A stretch of DNA of 64,000 bases from Candidatus Electrothrix communis (GCA_030644725.1 CP130629.1:799572-863571), one strand, 5' to 3'. Numbered from the stretch's first letter, positions 51,671 through 60,614 are shown. Made by a program: numbers and translations. Notes: a model not told the origin generated them from the sequence alone.

Positions 51671-53458
51671 ATGTCTGACAAAATTGACCAGCGCGTTGAC
51701 GGCAGCGGCAATGCTTTTTCCGGCAGCGGGCCAGTGACCGTTAATAATATCACCAAGAATTATTACCCTCCTGAGAAGCCTTCCTCAACAACGAGCCCTT
51801 TTTCCGAATTAGCCCCCCTCTTCGGCGTACCCAATCTCCCACCGCGCTATCTGGAACGGGATGACTACCTTGATCAATTCCGCGAGGCCTTGCTTTCCGG
51901 GGAAACGCAGGCGGTCGGGATTACCGGCAGGCCGCAGTATGTAGGCGTGCAGGGTATGGGCGGGCTGGGTAAGTCGGTGTTGGCAGCGGCGTTAGCCTGG
52001 GATGAACAGGTGCGTCGCGCTTTTCCGGACGGTATCTTCTGGTTGCGTTTCGGGCAGGAGGTGAATGAGGCCAGAGTGCTGGATCTGCAAAAGGAAATCC
52101 TGCTGGTGCTTGCCCCGGACAATCTACCGGAATCTCCAGCTCAGGGGCAAAACCTCCTCAACCTTGCCCTTCAGGGCAAACGCTGTCTGCTCATAGCTGA
52201 CGACCTCTGGGAGAGCAGGCACATCAACCATTTTGACCTTGCCGACTCCGGCTCTCGTTTTCTCCTCACTACTCGCAATAACGAAGTCATCCAGGAAACA
52301 GGTGCCCACCGCTGCGAGCTGGAATTGCTCTCGGACGAGCAAGCGCGGGAGCTGCTGGCAAAAAGCTCCGGCTTTGCTGAGGAGGATCTGCCTAAAGAGG
52401 CGGAAGCAATCCTGCGGGAATGCGGTCGTCTTCCCTTAGCTGTGGCAGCCATCGGCAGCATGGTCAACGGTAAAGGGCGCAATCGCTGGCAGCTGGCCTT
52501 GGATAAGCTGCAAAATGCCCGGCTGGATAAGATTCCGGCCAAGTTTGATCGCTACAGCGGCTATGAAAATCTGTTCAAGGTCTTTCAGGTCAGTGTGGAG
52601 GATTTGCCGCCGGAAGTGCAGGCCTATTACAAAACCTTGCTCGTCTTTTCCGAAGATGCTGAGATACCCGAATCCGTGCTTCAGCTTTACTGGGAGCATA
52701 TTGGTGAGGGGAATTATGAGCCGTTGGAGGCGGTTGATCTGCTGGTGCAGCGGTCATTGCTCACTCCTGCTGAGAAAGAGACGTTTACCCTCCATGATTT
52801 GCTCCGGGATTATCTTGTTTTTCAGGCCAACTGTGAGGTTGCCGAGTTGCATAGGCAGTTATTAGAGGCGTACAAGATTGCCTATCCAGATGGTTGGCAT
52901 ACGATTCCTTATAAGTGGAATAGCTATTTTCATAACTATTATCATGTTCATGCTCAAGCTGCTGGCGAGATGGTTCAGGCTTCTGTCATTGCAGATACAT
53001 TAATTTGGCAGCAGCCTTGGCTTGATTTAACAAGATTGTTAAAATATTTTAAATTTGTTGATTACCAGTTTGCTGATGTTGCATCCAAGCTGTTAAAAGT
53101 GAGTCGTGATCCGTATGTGCTACGCACTTGTGCGTATTCGCTTGGTCGCAATAACAGGTTAGAGCTCTTTGAATTACTAGAAAAGTGCCAACATCCAACA
53201 GTTGTGTTTGCCTGCATAGACATACTCGGAAAAGAAATTAAAAGAAAAATTTTAAATTTAGCAGAAACAAATACTTGGGAAGATATAGTCAGCAATATAA
53301 GAAAAGATGAGCTTGCTGATTCAGATAGCAGTAACGACTTCATTCGAGTAGTACTCACAGATATTTTTACAAAAAAGGCTGAAAGTATTGCATTGCGGCT
53401 GGCAACATGCCGTTTTGTTTTGGATGAATTGATAGGAGTAATATTACGGAAAAAATGA
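51671..53458 (+). CDS. NB-ARC STAND NTPase (NLR-like)
   Basis: 595 residues from ATG 51671 (MSDKIDQRVDGSGNAFSGSG); an upstream in-frame stretch falls in a palindromic repeat and is not coding. VGVQGMGGLGKSVLAAALAW is the Walker A, RCLLIADDLWES the Walker B, SRFLLTTRN the sensor (RNBS-B) and CGRLPLAVAAIGSM the GxPLA motif of NB-ARC. TLHDLLRDYLVF matches the MHD region. The C-terminal 200 residues are helical, AT-rich in DNA and without recognisable repeats. Such NTPases oligomerise on sensing phage or stress. No effector domain is fused; the preceding protein may provide it. Confidence 0.85.
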   Translation: MSDKIDQRVDGSGNAFSGSGPVTVNNITKNYYPPEKPSSTTSPFSELAPLFGVPNLPPRYLERDDYLDQFREALLSGETQAVGITGRPQYVGVQGMGGLGKSVLAAALAWDEQVRRAFPDGIFWLRFGQEVNEARVLDLQKEILLVLAPDNLPESPAQGQNLLNLALQGKRCLLIADDLWESRHINHFDLADSGSRFLLTTRNNEVIQETGAHRCELELLSDEQARELLAKSSGFAEEDLPKEAEAILRECGRLPLAVAAIGSMVNGKGRNRWQLALDKLQNARLDKIPAKFDRYSGYENLFKVFQVSVEDLPPEVQAYYKTLLVFSEDAEIPESVLQLYWEHIGEGNYEPLEAVDLLVQRSLLTPAEKETFTLHDLLRDYLVFQANCEVAELHRQLLEAYKIAYPDGWHTIPYKWNSYFHNYYHVHAQAAGEMVQASVIADTLIWQQPWLDLTRLLKYFKFVDYQFADVASKLLKVSRDPYVLRTCAYSLGRNNRLELFELLEKCQHPTVVFACIDILGKEIKRKILNLAETNTWEDIVSNIRKDELADSDSSNDFIRVVLTDIFTKKAESIALRLATCRFVLDELIGVILRKK

Positions 53459-53631
53459 TAGCTTGATGAAATAAAATATTAAAGGTATGAACAGCCCTGC
53501 CTCCGCCTGTAAATATTCAAATATTCATCTGGCTTGAGCGGAAGACACCTATCCATAGGAAAAAGACAAACGCAAACCGTCTCCCGTTCATTCAGCAATA
53601 CAAGAAAATAGATTTCCTCTATATCAAAATA

Positions 53632-53784
53632 GGCAATACCGCAAAACTCGCACAGGAACTTTAGGCAGCAAGCTTATGTCACCAGTTCCTTGACCTATCT
53701 AGCTATTTTCGTGTTGCTCAACGGGGCAGATATGAGTTTGAAACCGATTTCTGTTATTGAATGTGTGAGTTTTGCGGTATTGCC
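53632..53784. repeat. Inverted-repeat element A (18-bp perfect arms)
   Basis: GGCAATACCGCAAAACTC at 53632-53649 is matched by its exact reverse complement at 53767-53784, enclosing 117 bp without an ORF. MITE-like. The rest of 53459-53872 contains no gene. Confidence 0.75.
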
Positions 53785-53872
53785 AAAATAGTTTCCTTCT
53801 ACCTTTTTATAGCCGCAGCCTAGATAGAGCCGACACTCCGCACATGAAAAACCTTTTATATTTACCCCTACC

Positions 53873-53983
53873 CTAGTGCTAAGTCATGACTAAATTTTAG
53901 GGTTACCTCCTCCAAATCTGATCGAAAGAGCGAACAATTGTGAAGACGATCAACCCTAAATTTTAGCTTTTACAGAGCACTAG
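53873..53983. repeat. Inverted-repeat element B (about 32-bp arms)
   Basis: The left arm begins CTAGTGCT and includes AAATTTTAGGGTT; the right arm has AACCCTAAATTTTAG and ends AGCACTAG. About 25 of 32 positions pair. The 111-bp element has no ORF. Confidence 0.75.
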
Positions 53984-54105
53984 TACAGCAATCGCTAAGT
54001 TGTGTTAATAACTCGTGCTGTCATAACTGGCTGCAAAAAGGTTAAGTTTCAAGAATTATTTGTGTGAAGTTATTATTCAAATTTACAGGTTGCTGTACTA
54101 GTGCT
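53976..54105. repeat. Inverted-repeat element C (16-bp perfect arms)
   Basis: AGCACTAGTACAGCAA at 53976-53991 and its exact reverse complement at 54090-54105. It shares AGCACTAG with the end of element B, so B and C abut or one inserted into the end of the other. Confidence 0.8.
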
Positions 54106-54182
54106 TACTGTAAAACGCAACAACCATGCTCGGCACGCACAACATCCATTAACCGAACTTGAGAAAAAGGGAAGGAAAAGCC

Positions 54183-54779
54183 ATGCCATTGCCTCAGCAA
54201 CAACCGCAACAGCAAATCAGCGAACAGGAATACCTGGACGGTGAACTCCTCAGTGACGTGAAGCACGAATTCATTGACGGCTCTGTCTACGCAATGGCAG
54301 GGGCCAGTGCAGATCATGGCAGAATAGCAGGCAATCTTTTTGCCGCATTTCTCCGTCATCTTCAGGAGCTGAAGTCACCATGTGAGCCTTTCCAGGCTGA
54401 TATGAAGGTGAAAACCGGGACAAAGTATTTTTATCCCGATGTGCTTATTTCCTGCGAACAGGAAGAGAACGACTATTACCGCAATGCTCCTTTGCTTATT
54501 GTCGAGGTGGTTTCTCAATCAACCCGGAAGAAAGATAATACCCTTAAAAGACTATGCTATCAGAATATTCCCAGCATGGAGGAATATGTCCTGATTGAGC
54601 AGAACTTTGTCGATGTTGAAATGTGTCGCCGGAGTAACCACTGGCGGCCTGAGCATTATTATCTCGGCGATGAGGTGCATTTTGCCTCCATTGATCTGAC
54701 CTTGCCTGTGGAAGACATTTACGCACGGGTAATGAATGAGGATATGCGGGCTTACAGGAAAACGACAACAAATTTTTAA
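54183..54779 (+). CDS. Uma2-family PD-(D/E)XK endonuclease
   Basis: 198 residues from ATG 54183 (MPLPQQQPQQQISEQEYLDG) with GGGAAGGA upstream. KYFYPDVLISCEQEE supplies the catalytic Asp and PLLIVEVVSQSTRKKDNTLK the ExV part of the Uma2/DUF820 restriction-like core; VYAMAGASADHGRIAGNL is the family's conserved first part. These genes are often multicopy. Two broken relatives with the same Gln-rich head lie at 21305 and 21671. This copy seems complete. It is preceded by three MITE-like elements. Confidence 0.9.
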   Translation: MPLPQQQPQQQISEQEYLDGELLSDVKHEFIDGSVYAMAGASADHGRIAGNLFAAFLRHLQELKSPCEPFQADMKVKTGTKYFYPDVLISCEQEENDYYRNAPLLIVEVVSQSTRKKDNTLKRLCYQNIPSMEEYVLIEQNFVDVEMCRRSNHWRPEHYYLGDEVHFASIDLTLPVEDIYARVMNEDMRAYRKTTTNF

Positions 54780-54800
54780 CAAAACTCCGCAGGAGGTACA

Positions 54801-56222
54801 ATGCACCATGCCCGAATAATCATCACCCTAACCCTTGCCTTCCTAACTCTTGCAGGCCCCCAACCAGCCGCAGCCGAGGAAAAATTCGTCACCGCCCTAA
54901 CCGGCAAGTTTCCCCCTTTCAGCTATTACGATAACCAAGGGAACCTTGCCGGTTTTGACGTGGACGTCAGCCGAGAGATCGCCCAACGCATCAACCGAAA
55001 ATCGCAGATCATCGCCACAGAATGGGACGGCATTCTGGCAGGCCTGCTGGCCGAAAAATACGATGCCATCATCGGCTCAATGGCCATTACCCCGGTCCGC
55101 CAAGAGAGCGTTGATTTCTCCACCCCCTATTACCATTCCGGTGCCCAGCTCTTTATCCATCGCGACAACCCCAACAAGGTCTATTCGATCAGCGAGTGCA
55201 ACGGCCTGCGTATTGCGGTTGTTCTCGGCGAGACCTACCAGCATTTTCTCGAAGAAAAATTCCCGGATGTTGAAGTGGTCACCCTGAAATCAGGGGCTGA
55301 GATTTTTGCTATGATGGAGCAGAAGCGGATCACCGGCTTTGTCACCGACCGACTGGTCGGGGCCTGGCAGATCAAGGAGGCGGGCCGCCCCTTTGTACCG
55401 GTGGGTGATATGCTCTATAAGGAGCGCATCGGCATCCCGGTACGTAAGGACAGGCCGGAACTGCTCGGGCAGATCAACAAAGCCCTGGCCGCAATGGAGG
55501 ATGACGGCACCATGCAGCGTATCCACCAACGCTATTTCGGTTTGGGCAAGACCTCCTCGTCCAAGCTCGGTACGATGGAGCCTTCGGTCATTGCGACCAA
55601 GCTGCTCAAAGGATTTGCTGTCAGCCTCGGCATTGCCTTTGCCGCTATTCTGCTCGGTTTTGCCTTGGCCGTTCCCTGCGGACTGCTGCTCACCTTCCGG
55701 CACGGCAGCCTCAAGCCGATTCATTTCCTGGTTCGTGCCTTTGTTGATTTTATCCGGGGCACCCCTGTCCTGATCCAGCTGCTCTTTGTCTGGCTGGGTC
55801 TGGGCTTTGCTCCTTTTCCGGCAGCCATCCTCACCTTGGGTATCTGCGCAATGGCCTATATGGCTGAGGTCGTCCGGGCGGGCTTAATGAGTGTTGATCC
55901 GGGCCAGGACTTAGGGGCGCGGGCCTTGGGACTTTCTCCCTTGGATCGCTTCCGTTTTGTGGTCTGGCCCCAGGCCTTCCGTATTGCCATCCCGCCCTTG
56001 ATGAACTGCGTGGTTTCCCTGATCAAGGATACAGCCTTGGTTTCCATCATCTCCATCCCGGAGCTGATCCGCGAGGCCCAGTCCATTATCAGCGTCACCT
56101 TTGAGCCTGGTCTCTACTACCTCATTGCCGGGTTGATGTTCTTTGCCGTGACTTTTCCACTGATGAAGCTCTCTGATCGCGTTGAACGATCCATCAAAGC
56201 CAAAGGATTTGCCCATGATTGA
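54801..56222 (+). CDS. Amino-acid ABC transporter, fused binding protein and permease
   Basis: 473 residues; RBS GGAGGT before ATG 54801. A signal peptide (ITLTLAFLTLAGPQPAAAEE) leads to an SBP_bac_3 domain (FPPFSYYDNQGNLAGFDVDV, then TPVRQESVDFSTPYY), residues about 27-250. From about 265 the polar-amino-acid permease has five or so membrane spans and the EAA loop (EVVRAGLMSVDPGQDLGARA, then LGLSPLDRFRFVVWPQAFR). Binding protein and permease fused in one chain occur in several lineages. It overlaps the ATPase gene by 8 bp. Substrate: polar amino acid such as glutamine, inferred. Confidence 0.92.
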   Translation: MHHARIIITLTLAFLTLAGPQPAAAEEKFVTALTGKFPPFSYYDNQGNLAGFDVDVSREIAQRINRKSQIIATEWDGILAGLLAEKYDAIIGSMAITPVRQESVDFSTPYYHSGAQLFIHRDNPNKVYSISECNGLRIAVVLGETYQHFLEEKFPDVEVVTLKSGAEIFAMMEQKRITGFVTDRLVGAWQIKEAGRPFVPVGDMLYKERIGIPVRKDRPELLGQINKALAAMEDDGTMQRIHQRYFGLGKTSSSKLGTMEPSVIATKLLKGFAVSLGIAFAAILLGFALAVPCGLLLTFRHGSLKPIHFLVRAFVDFIRGTPVLIQLLFVWLGLGFAPFPAAILTLGICAMAYMAEVVRAGLMSVDPGQDLGARALGLSPLDRFRFVVWPQAFRIAIPPLMNCVVSLIKDTALVSIISIPELIREAQSIISVTFEPGLYYLIAGLMFFAVTFPLMKLSDRVERSIKAKGFAHD

Positions 56223-56901
56223 AGTACAAAACGTAGCCTACACCTATGCGGATGGGACCAAGGCCGTCAACGATGTCAGTATGACCTTCCCGGAACAGGG
56301 CATCTTTGCCGTTATGGGGCTGTCCGGTTCCGGCAAGACGACGCTGCTTAACTGTATTGCCCGTTTTCTCTGCCCGCAGCAGGGAGCAATCCTCCTGGAC
56401 GGGCAGGATATTCAGGGGATGCAAGAGATTGACTTTCGACAGCAGGTCGGAGTCGTTTTCCAGCACCTGAATCTCTTTCCCCATCTGAATGTGTTGGAAA
56501 ATATGATGCTGGCCCTTGAACGGGTCCAGGGAAAGACCAAGGCAGAGGCAAAAGCAGAGGCTATGGAGATGCTTGAGCGGTTGAATATTGCCGAGCTGGC
56601 CCAGAGTTATCCGGCTCAAGTCAGCGGCGGTCAGGCCCAGCGGGTGGCTATTGCCAGAGGCTTGGCCCTGAAGCCCAAGTTCATGCTGCTTGATGAGCCG
56701 ACCAGTGCCCTTGATGCAGCCACGACCTCGGATTTTGCCCGATGGCTGCGGGAGTTGCAGGCGTTCACCAGCTTTATTATTGTCACCCATGATCTGCCCT
56801 TTGCCGAACAGACAGCGGAGCAGGGCGTATTTATGGAGAATGGCCAGGTCCAGGAAAGAGGTAGCCTTGCAGAGGTATTGGGAAATATTGATCGGTGCTG
56901 A
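56215..56901 (+). CDS. Amino-acid ABC transporter ATPase
   Basis: 228 residues from ATG 56215 (MIEVQNVAYTYADGTKAVND), the usual start for GlnQ-type ATPases and overlapping the permease stop. Walker A GLSGSGKTTLL, Q-loop VFQHLNLFPHL, signature VSGGQAQRVAIARGLAL, Walker B KFMLLDEPTSALD and the switch His in IVTHDLPFA are intact. It powers the fused permease above. A little shorter than most GlnQ proteins (about 240). Confidence 0.93.
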   Translation: MIEVQNVAYTYADGTKAVNDVSMTFPEQGIFAVMGLSGSGKTTLLNCIARFLCPQQGAILLDGQDIQGMQEIDFRQQVGVVFQHLNLFPHLNVLENMMLALERVQGKTKAEAKAEAMEMLERLNIAELAQSYPAQVSGGQAQRVAIARGLALKPKFMLLDEPTSALDAATTSDFARWLRELQAFTSFIIVTHDLPFAEQTAEQGVFMENGQVQERGSLAEVLGNIDRC

Positions 56902-57004
56902 AAAAATAAAGCAGGAACAGGTTGACAGAGAAAGTTTCCTGAAATATTCTGCCTCCCATCTGACGAGAATTATAAATCCTTTTAAAATATAGACGGAGAA
57001 TATT

Positions 57005-58735
57005 ATGAGCGAAAAAATCGTCATTGTCGGTGGAGTTGCTGCTGGCCCCAAGGCCGCCTGTCATTTAAAAAGGCTCCAGCCGGGTTGGGATATCACCGTG
57101 GTAGATCAGGACAGTATGATATCCTACGGAGGCTGCGGCATCCCTTATTATGTGGGCGGCGATGTCTCTGACGAGGCGGAACTGCGTTCTACCAGCTTCC
57201 ACATGGTCCGTGACGCGCCTTTTTTTGCTGATGCCAAGGGCGTGGAAGTGCTCACCCGCACCAGAGCCCTGGCCATTGACCGGCAGAAGAAAACGCTCAA
57301 GGTGAAGAACCTGGACAGCGGCGAGGAGCAGGAGCTGGCCTATGATAAGCTCATGCTTTCCACTGGTGCGGCCCCCTTTGTCCTGCCCATTCCGGGTGCT
57401 GAGCTGGACGGCGTGTTCACCATTTCTGATTTGCACAAGGCTATTGAAATCAAAAAGAGGATTTCCGGCGGCAAGATAGGTCGGGTCGTGGTTATCGGCG
57501 GCGGGGCCATCGGTATTGAGATGGCGGAATCCTTTGCTGATCTCTGGGGATTGGAAACAACCCTGGTCGAGTTTATGCCCCAGCTCCTGCCTAAGCTGGT
57601 GGATGCGGATTTCGCCACCATGCTGCAGCGACATCTTGAAGAGATGAACGTGGCTGTCTACACCGGCGAGGGCGCAACCGAGATTGTCGGTGATAGCGAG
57701 GGCAGGGTCGTAGCAGTAAAAACACCGCAGCGCACCCTTGAGGCGGATATGGTGATTATGGCTGCCGGTGTTCGTCCGCGCAGTGAGCTGGCCAAGGAAG
57801 CAGGGCTGGCTGTAGAGCCCTGGGGCGGGATTACGGTCAACAGCAGGTTGCAAACCTCAGACCCGGATATTTATGCGGCGGGCGATTGCATTGCGGTCAA
57901 GCATCTGGTGACCGGCAAGCAGACCTACGCCCCTATGGGATCGCTGGCTAACCGGGAGGGCAGGGTGGCTGCCGATAATATGGCGGGTATTGCATCCTCC
58001 TTTAACGGCGCAGTGGGGTCCTTTATCATGAAGGCCTTTGATCGCTGCATCGCCGCCACCGGTATCACCTATGAGGCAGCTGTGGCAGAGGGCTTTGATG
58101 CTGATTACTCATTGACTGCCCCTGATGATAGAGCCCATTTCTTTCCCAATAGCGCTTCTCTTGCCTTGCAGCTGGTTTTTGATAAACGTACCCGTCAAGT
58201 ACTTGGCTTGCAGGGCTTCGGCATGATGAATGATTCTATCTCGGCCCGGATTGATACTGCTGCTGTGATGATCAGTAAGGGAGCAACAATCGAGGATTTC
58301 ATGATGGCGGAAATGGCTTATGCCCCGCCTTTTTCTGCGGCTATTGATTCCCTGAACGCTGCCGCCTTTGTGGCCGATAATATCTGTGCCGGCCGAATGC
58401 GCTCAGTGAGTATGCAGCGTTTCTATGCCTGGATGGAAGATTTTTCCAGTGAACCGGATTGGGTTGTTCTGGATGTCCGTCATCCCAAAGAAGCAGGGCC
58501 CTTTGTGGAGAAATTCGGCGCGGATAAGTGGATTGCCATAAGGTATGATAAGGTGCGCAAACAGCATAAAGAGCTTCCGACAGATAAAACGCTGATTATA
58601 TTTTGCGGCTCGGGAAGTCGCGCTTATGAGATTCAGATTTTTCTGGATCATCTCGGTCAGCACAACAGTCTTGTGCTCGGCGGTGGCATGAAAGTCATTC
58701 GTTGGATAGGGGCGGCTTGGTTGCCTCAATTATAA
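57005..58735 (+). CDS. CoA-disulfide reductase-like flavoprotein with C-terminal rhodanese domain
   Basis: 576 residues. KIVIVGGVAAGPKAACHLKR is the FAD-binding GxGxxG-like start (here GGVAAG), and SYGGCGIPYYVGG contains the single redox Cys typical of CoA-disulfide reductases/NADH oxidases/persulfide reductases. VVVIGGGAIGIEMAESFADL is the NAD(P)H site and IYAAGDCIAVKHL the second FAD motif. From about 475 a rhodanese domain follows with active-site IIFCGSGSRAYE. Such fusions reduce CoA disulfides or per- and polysulfides, fitting a sulfur-metabolising cell. Specific substrate not settled. Confidence 0.9.
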   Translation: MSEKIVIVGGVAAGPKAACHLKRLQPGWDITVVDQDSMISYGGCGIPYYVGGDVSDEAELRSTSFHMVRDAPFFADAKGVEVLTRTRALAIDRQKKTLKVKNLDSGEEQELAYDKLMLSTGAAPFVLPIPGAELDGVFTISDLHKAIEIKKRISGGKIGRVVVIGGGAIGIEMAESFADLWGLETTLVEFMPQLLPKLVDADFATMLQRHLEEMNVAVYTGEGATEIVGDSEGRVVAVKTPQRTLEADMVIMAAGVRPRSELAKEAGLAVEPWGGITVNSRLQTSDPDIYAAGDCIAVKHLVTGKQTYAPMGSLANREGRVAADNMAGIASSFNGAVGSFIMKAFDRCIAATGITYEAAVAEGFDADYSLTAPDDRAHFFPNSASLALQLVFDKRTRQVLGLQGFGMMNDSISARIDTAAVMISKGATIEDFMMAEMAYAPPFSAAIDSLNAAAFVADNICAGRMRSVSMQRFYAWMEDFSSEPDWVVLDVRHPKEAGPFVEKFGADKWIAIRYDKVRKQHKELPTDKTLIIFCGSGSRAYEIQIFLDHLGQHNSLVLGGGMKVIRWIGAAWLPQL

Positions 58736-58750
58736 CGGGCATAATTAATC

Positions 58751-59608
58751 ATGCTGAAAAAAATAAACATCCTGCTTGAAATGATCAAGTTCAAGCACAC
58801 CGTGTTCGCCTTGCCGTTTGCCTTGATGGGGGCCGTTCTCGCAGCCCGGGGGGTGCCCTCACTTCGGGTTTTTTTCTGGGTGGTTATCGCCATGGCAGGT
58901 GCCCGCACAGCAGCCATGACCTTTAATCGTATTGCTGATCATCGCTTTGATGCGGCTAATCCTCGTACGGATAAGCGGGCCATCCCATCAGGCGAGGTCT
59001 CGCTTAAGGAGTCCTGGCTCATGGTTGGAGCAGCCTCGGCCCTGTTCTTCCTGGCCTGTTGGATGCTCAATACCCTGGCCTTGGTACTTTCTCCTTTTGC
59101 CTTGGGCCTGACTTTTTTTTACTCCCTGACCAAGCGGTTCACCTGGCTTTGCCATGTTATCCTGGGAATAGCTCTGGCAATCGCTCCTCTGGGCGGCTGG
59201 GTTGCAACTACGGGCAGTCTGGTTGGTTACCCCTGGGTGTTATCCTTAGGGGTGTTGTTTTGGGTGACCGGCTTTGATATTATCTATGCCTCCCAAGATG
59301 CGGAGTTCGACCGTGAGGCTGGCCTATATTCCATGCCAGCTTCTTTGGGACGTAGGAATGCCTTTCGTCTGGCTGTGACTTTTCATGCCTTGGCCTTTTT
59401 TCTTTTTACCCTGACCGGTTATCTTCAGGGGCTGAATATTATTTATTATATCGGCATAGCTTTGACCGGAAGCGCTTTGTTTTATCAGCATTTTATCGTG
59501 AATCCCAAAGATCTGTCCAGAATTCAGGTCTCCTTTTTTTCCATGAACGGCTTTATCTCCCTGACCCTTTTTGTCGCTACCTGTATTTCTTTGCTCATGG
59601 CGGGGTGA
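58751..59608 (+). CDS. UbiA-family polyprenyltransferase (MqnP/UbiA-like)
   Basis: 285 residues, about eight hydrophobic spans. Two Asp-rich metal/diphosphate motifs are present: FNRIADHRFDAANPRTDKRA and DIIYASQDAEFDREAGLYSM. The start IKFKHTVFALPFALMGAVLA is typical of the 4-hydroxybenzoate prenyltransferase group, which in menaquinone-using anaerobes acts as MqnP of the futalosine pathway. That role is inferred. It lies 15 bp after the flavoprotein gene, probably one transcript. Confidence 0.88.
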   Translation: MLKKINILLEMIKFKHTVFALPFALMGAVLAARGVPSLRVFFWVVIAMAGARTAAMTFNRIADHRFDAANPRTDKRAIPSGEVSLKESWLMVGAASALFFLACWMLNTLALVLSPFALGLTFFYSLTKRFTWLCHVILGIALAIAPLGGWVATTGSLVGYPWVLSLGVLFWVTGFDIIYASQDAEFDREAGLYSMPASLGRRNAFRLAVTFHALAFFLFTLTGYLQGLNIIYYIGIALTGSALFYQHFIVNPKDLSRIQVSFFSMNGFISLTLFVATCISLLMAG

Positions 59609-59625
59609 CGGGATGCGAAAAAGTA

Positions 59626-59659
59626 AAACAGCCCTATCCTGACGAGGATAGGGCTGTTT
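59626..59659. terminator. Terminator hairpin between convergent genes
   Basis: AAACAGCCCTATCC and GGATAGGGCTGTTT form a 14-bp stem around TGACGA. The minus side is followed by TACTTTTT, so it best fits the end of the minus-strand gene at 59713-60081 but may serve both. Confidence 0.7.
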
Positions 59660-59712
59660 GCTGTGGTTTTATGAGCGTGCTGCAACAGAAGAAGTGGTTG
59701 ATGACCGTCTCC

Positions 59713-60081
59713 TTACGGTCGAAGCACCTGTGCGGTCCTGTACTCGGTTTTTACCGGACAGGAACCGCTGTCCGGGAAGGAGTACACCTCCACGACAAAC
59801 ATCCCGTTCTCCTTTTCAGGAAGGATACGTATCCGGACATCGCCGTGCAGCTTATCTCCGCCGAGCTGCTTATCTGCTTTTTGGAGTATTTCGGCTCCTG
59901 TTGCAAAGGCTTCAGCTGGGGTTTTCCCGTAATCTCGAACGCAGATTTTGACAGTGCCTGGGCCACCAACAGTGGTTTGGTCGACTTTTAGATTCTCCTG
60001 GGCCGCAAGCGGGGCGACGCTGAGGAGAAGAGCGGAGAGGGTGATCAGGCTTCTGTGCAATAACTCCCTTGTGGTTTTCAT
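59713..60081 (-). CDS. Small secreted protein under GEMM-I riboswitch control
   Basis: 122 residues. Signal peptide LHRSLITLSALLLSVAPLAA, mature start QENLKVD. The mature 95 residues contain TVGGPGTVKICVRDYGKTPA and an alternating pattern suggestive of a small beta/alpha fold; no family recognised. RBS AGGAGG lies just upstream of ATG 60081. The leader is a GEMM-like riboswitch with the same linker (TTTTTAGTT...ATACCAGGAGG) as the gene at 40893, so both probably belong to one c-di-nucleotide regulon. Confidence 0.72.
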   Translation of the reverse strand: MKTTRELLHRSLITLSALLLSVAPLAAQENLKVDQTTVGGPGTVKICVRDYGKTPAEAFATGAEILQKADKQLGGDKLHGDVRIRILPEKENGMFVVEVYSFPDSGSCPVKTEYRTAQVLRP

Positions 60082-60113
60082 AATATCCTCCTGGTATTAT
60101 AAGGAACTAAAAA

Positions 60114-60222
60114 AGCAGACAACCCGGCTGTCTCTCCAAATGAGACCCGTGGCTTTCCGGCACCGCCTCACGACGGTTGTGGCTTTATTCAACTTTCCAG
60201 GGGATGGAACTTGTGCTGCCCC
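60114..60222 (-). ncRNA. GEMM-I-like riboswitch, copy 3
   Basis: Minus strand: GAATAAAGCC, stem CCGTC-GTGA-GGCGG (one G-T pair), GGAAAGCCACGGGTCTC, GAGACAGCCGGGTTGTC, nearly the same as copy 1. It ends about 33 bp before the start codon of the secreted protein at 59713-60081. A TATATTATG-like -10 region near 60270 may be its promoter. 60223-60461 has no gene. Confidence 0.85.
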
Positions 60223-60461
60223 CTGACCAGAAAGTCTGCCGCCCGCTTTGCAAAACAATCGAGCATAATATATAAAGCAGGAACCGTGCCGGAATGCAAT
60301 GCAGGTTTATTTTTGAGTGATAAGTAGAGGGAAATAGATGGGAGAGAGTAAAAAATACTCAGAACGGTTACATAAATGTACGCTCGATCGCGGGGTACTT
60401 TGTATAGAAATTTATATTTTTACTGACAGAAAATGTCAATAAAAAGCAATTTTAGGTTAGA

Positions 60462-60614
60462 ATGATAGCAGAATATAAGTCGACAAAAGGAGGCAGGTTA
60501 TTATCAGGAATGATAAGGAACGCCGGAGTTGTTGCCCAGAAAGAGCTGGTTGTTGGTTACGGCAAGCTCCTCGCTGAGGGGGGAATGATCTACGTGGGAT
60601 TCAAGGTACCATGA
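60462..60614 (+). CDS. Small ORF translationally coupled to vanZ-like gene
   Basis: 50 codons from ATG 60462 (MIAEYKSTKGGRLLSG..., internal ATG at 60510) ending GGMIYVGFKVP. Its TGA overlaps the next ATG (ATGA at 60611-60614), the standard sign of coupling. Residues 17-50 alternate hydrophobic and small residues like a real folded protein. No family recognised. If the internal ATG is used the peptide is 34 residues. Confidence 0.45.
   Translation: MIAEYKSTKGGRLLSGMIRNAGVVAQKELVVGYGKLLAEGGMIYVGFKVP

Noticed and set aside
59605-59991. Plus-strand frame after the UbiA-like gene
   Set aside because: It is antisense to the riboswitch-controlled secreted protein and crosses a terminator hairpin.
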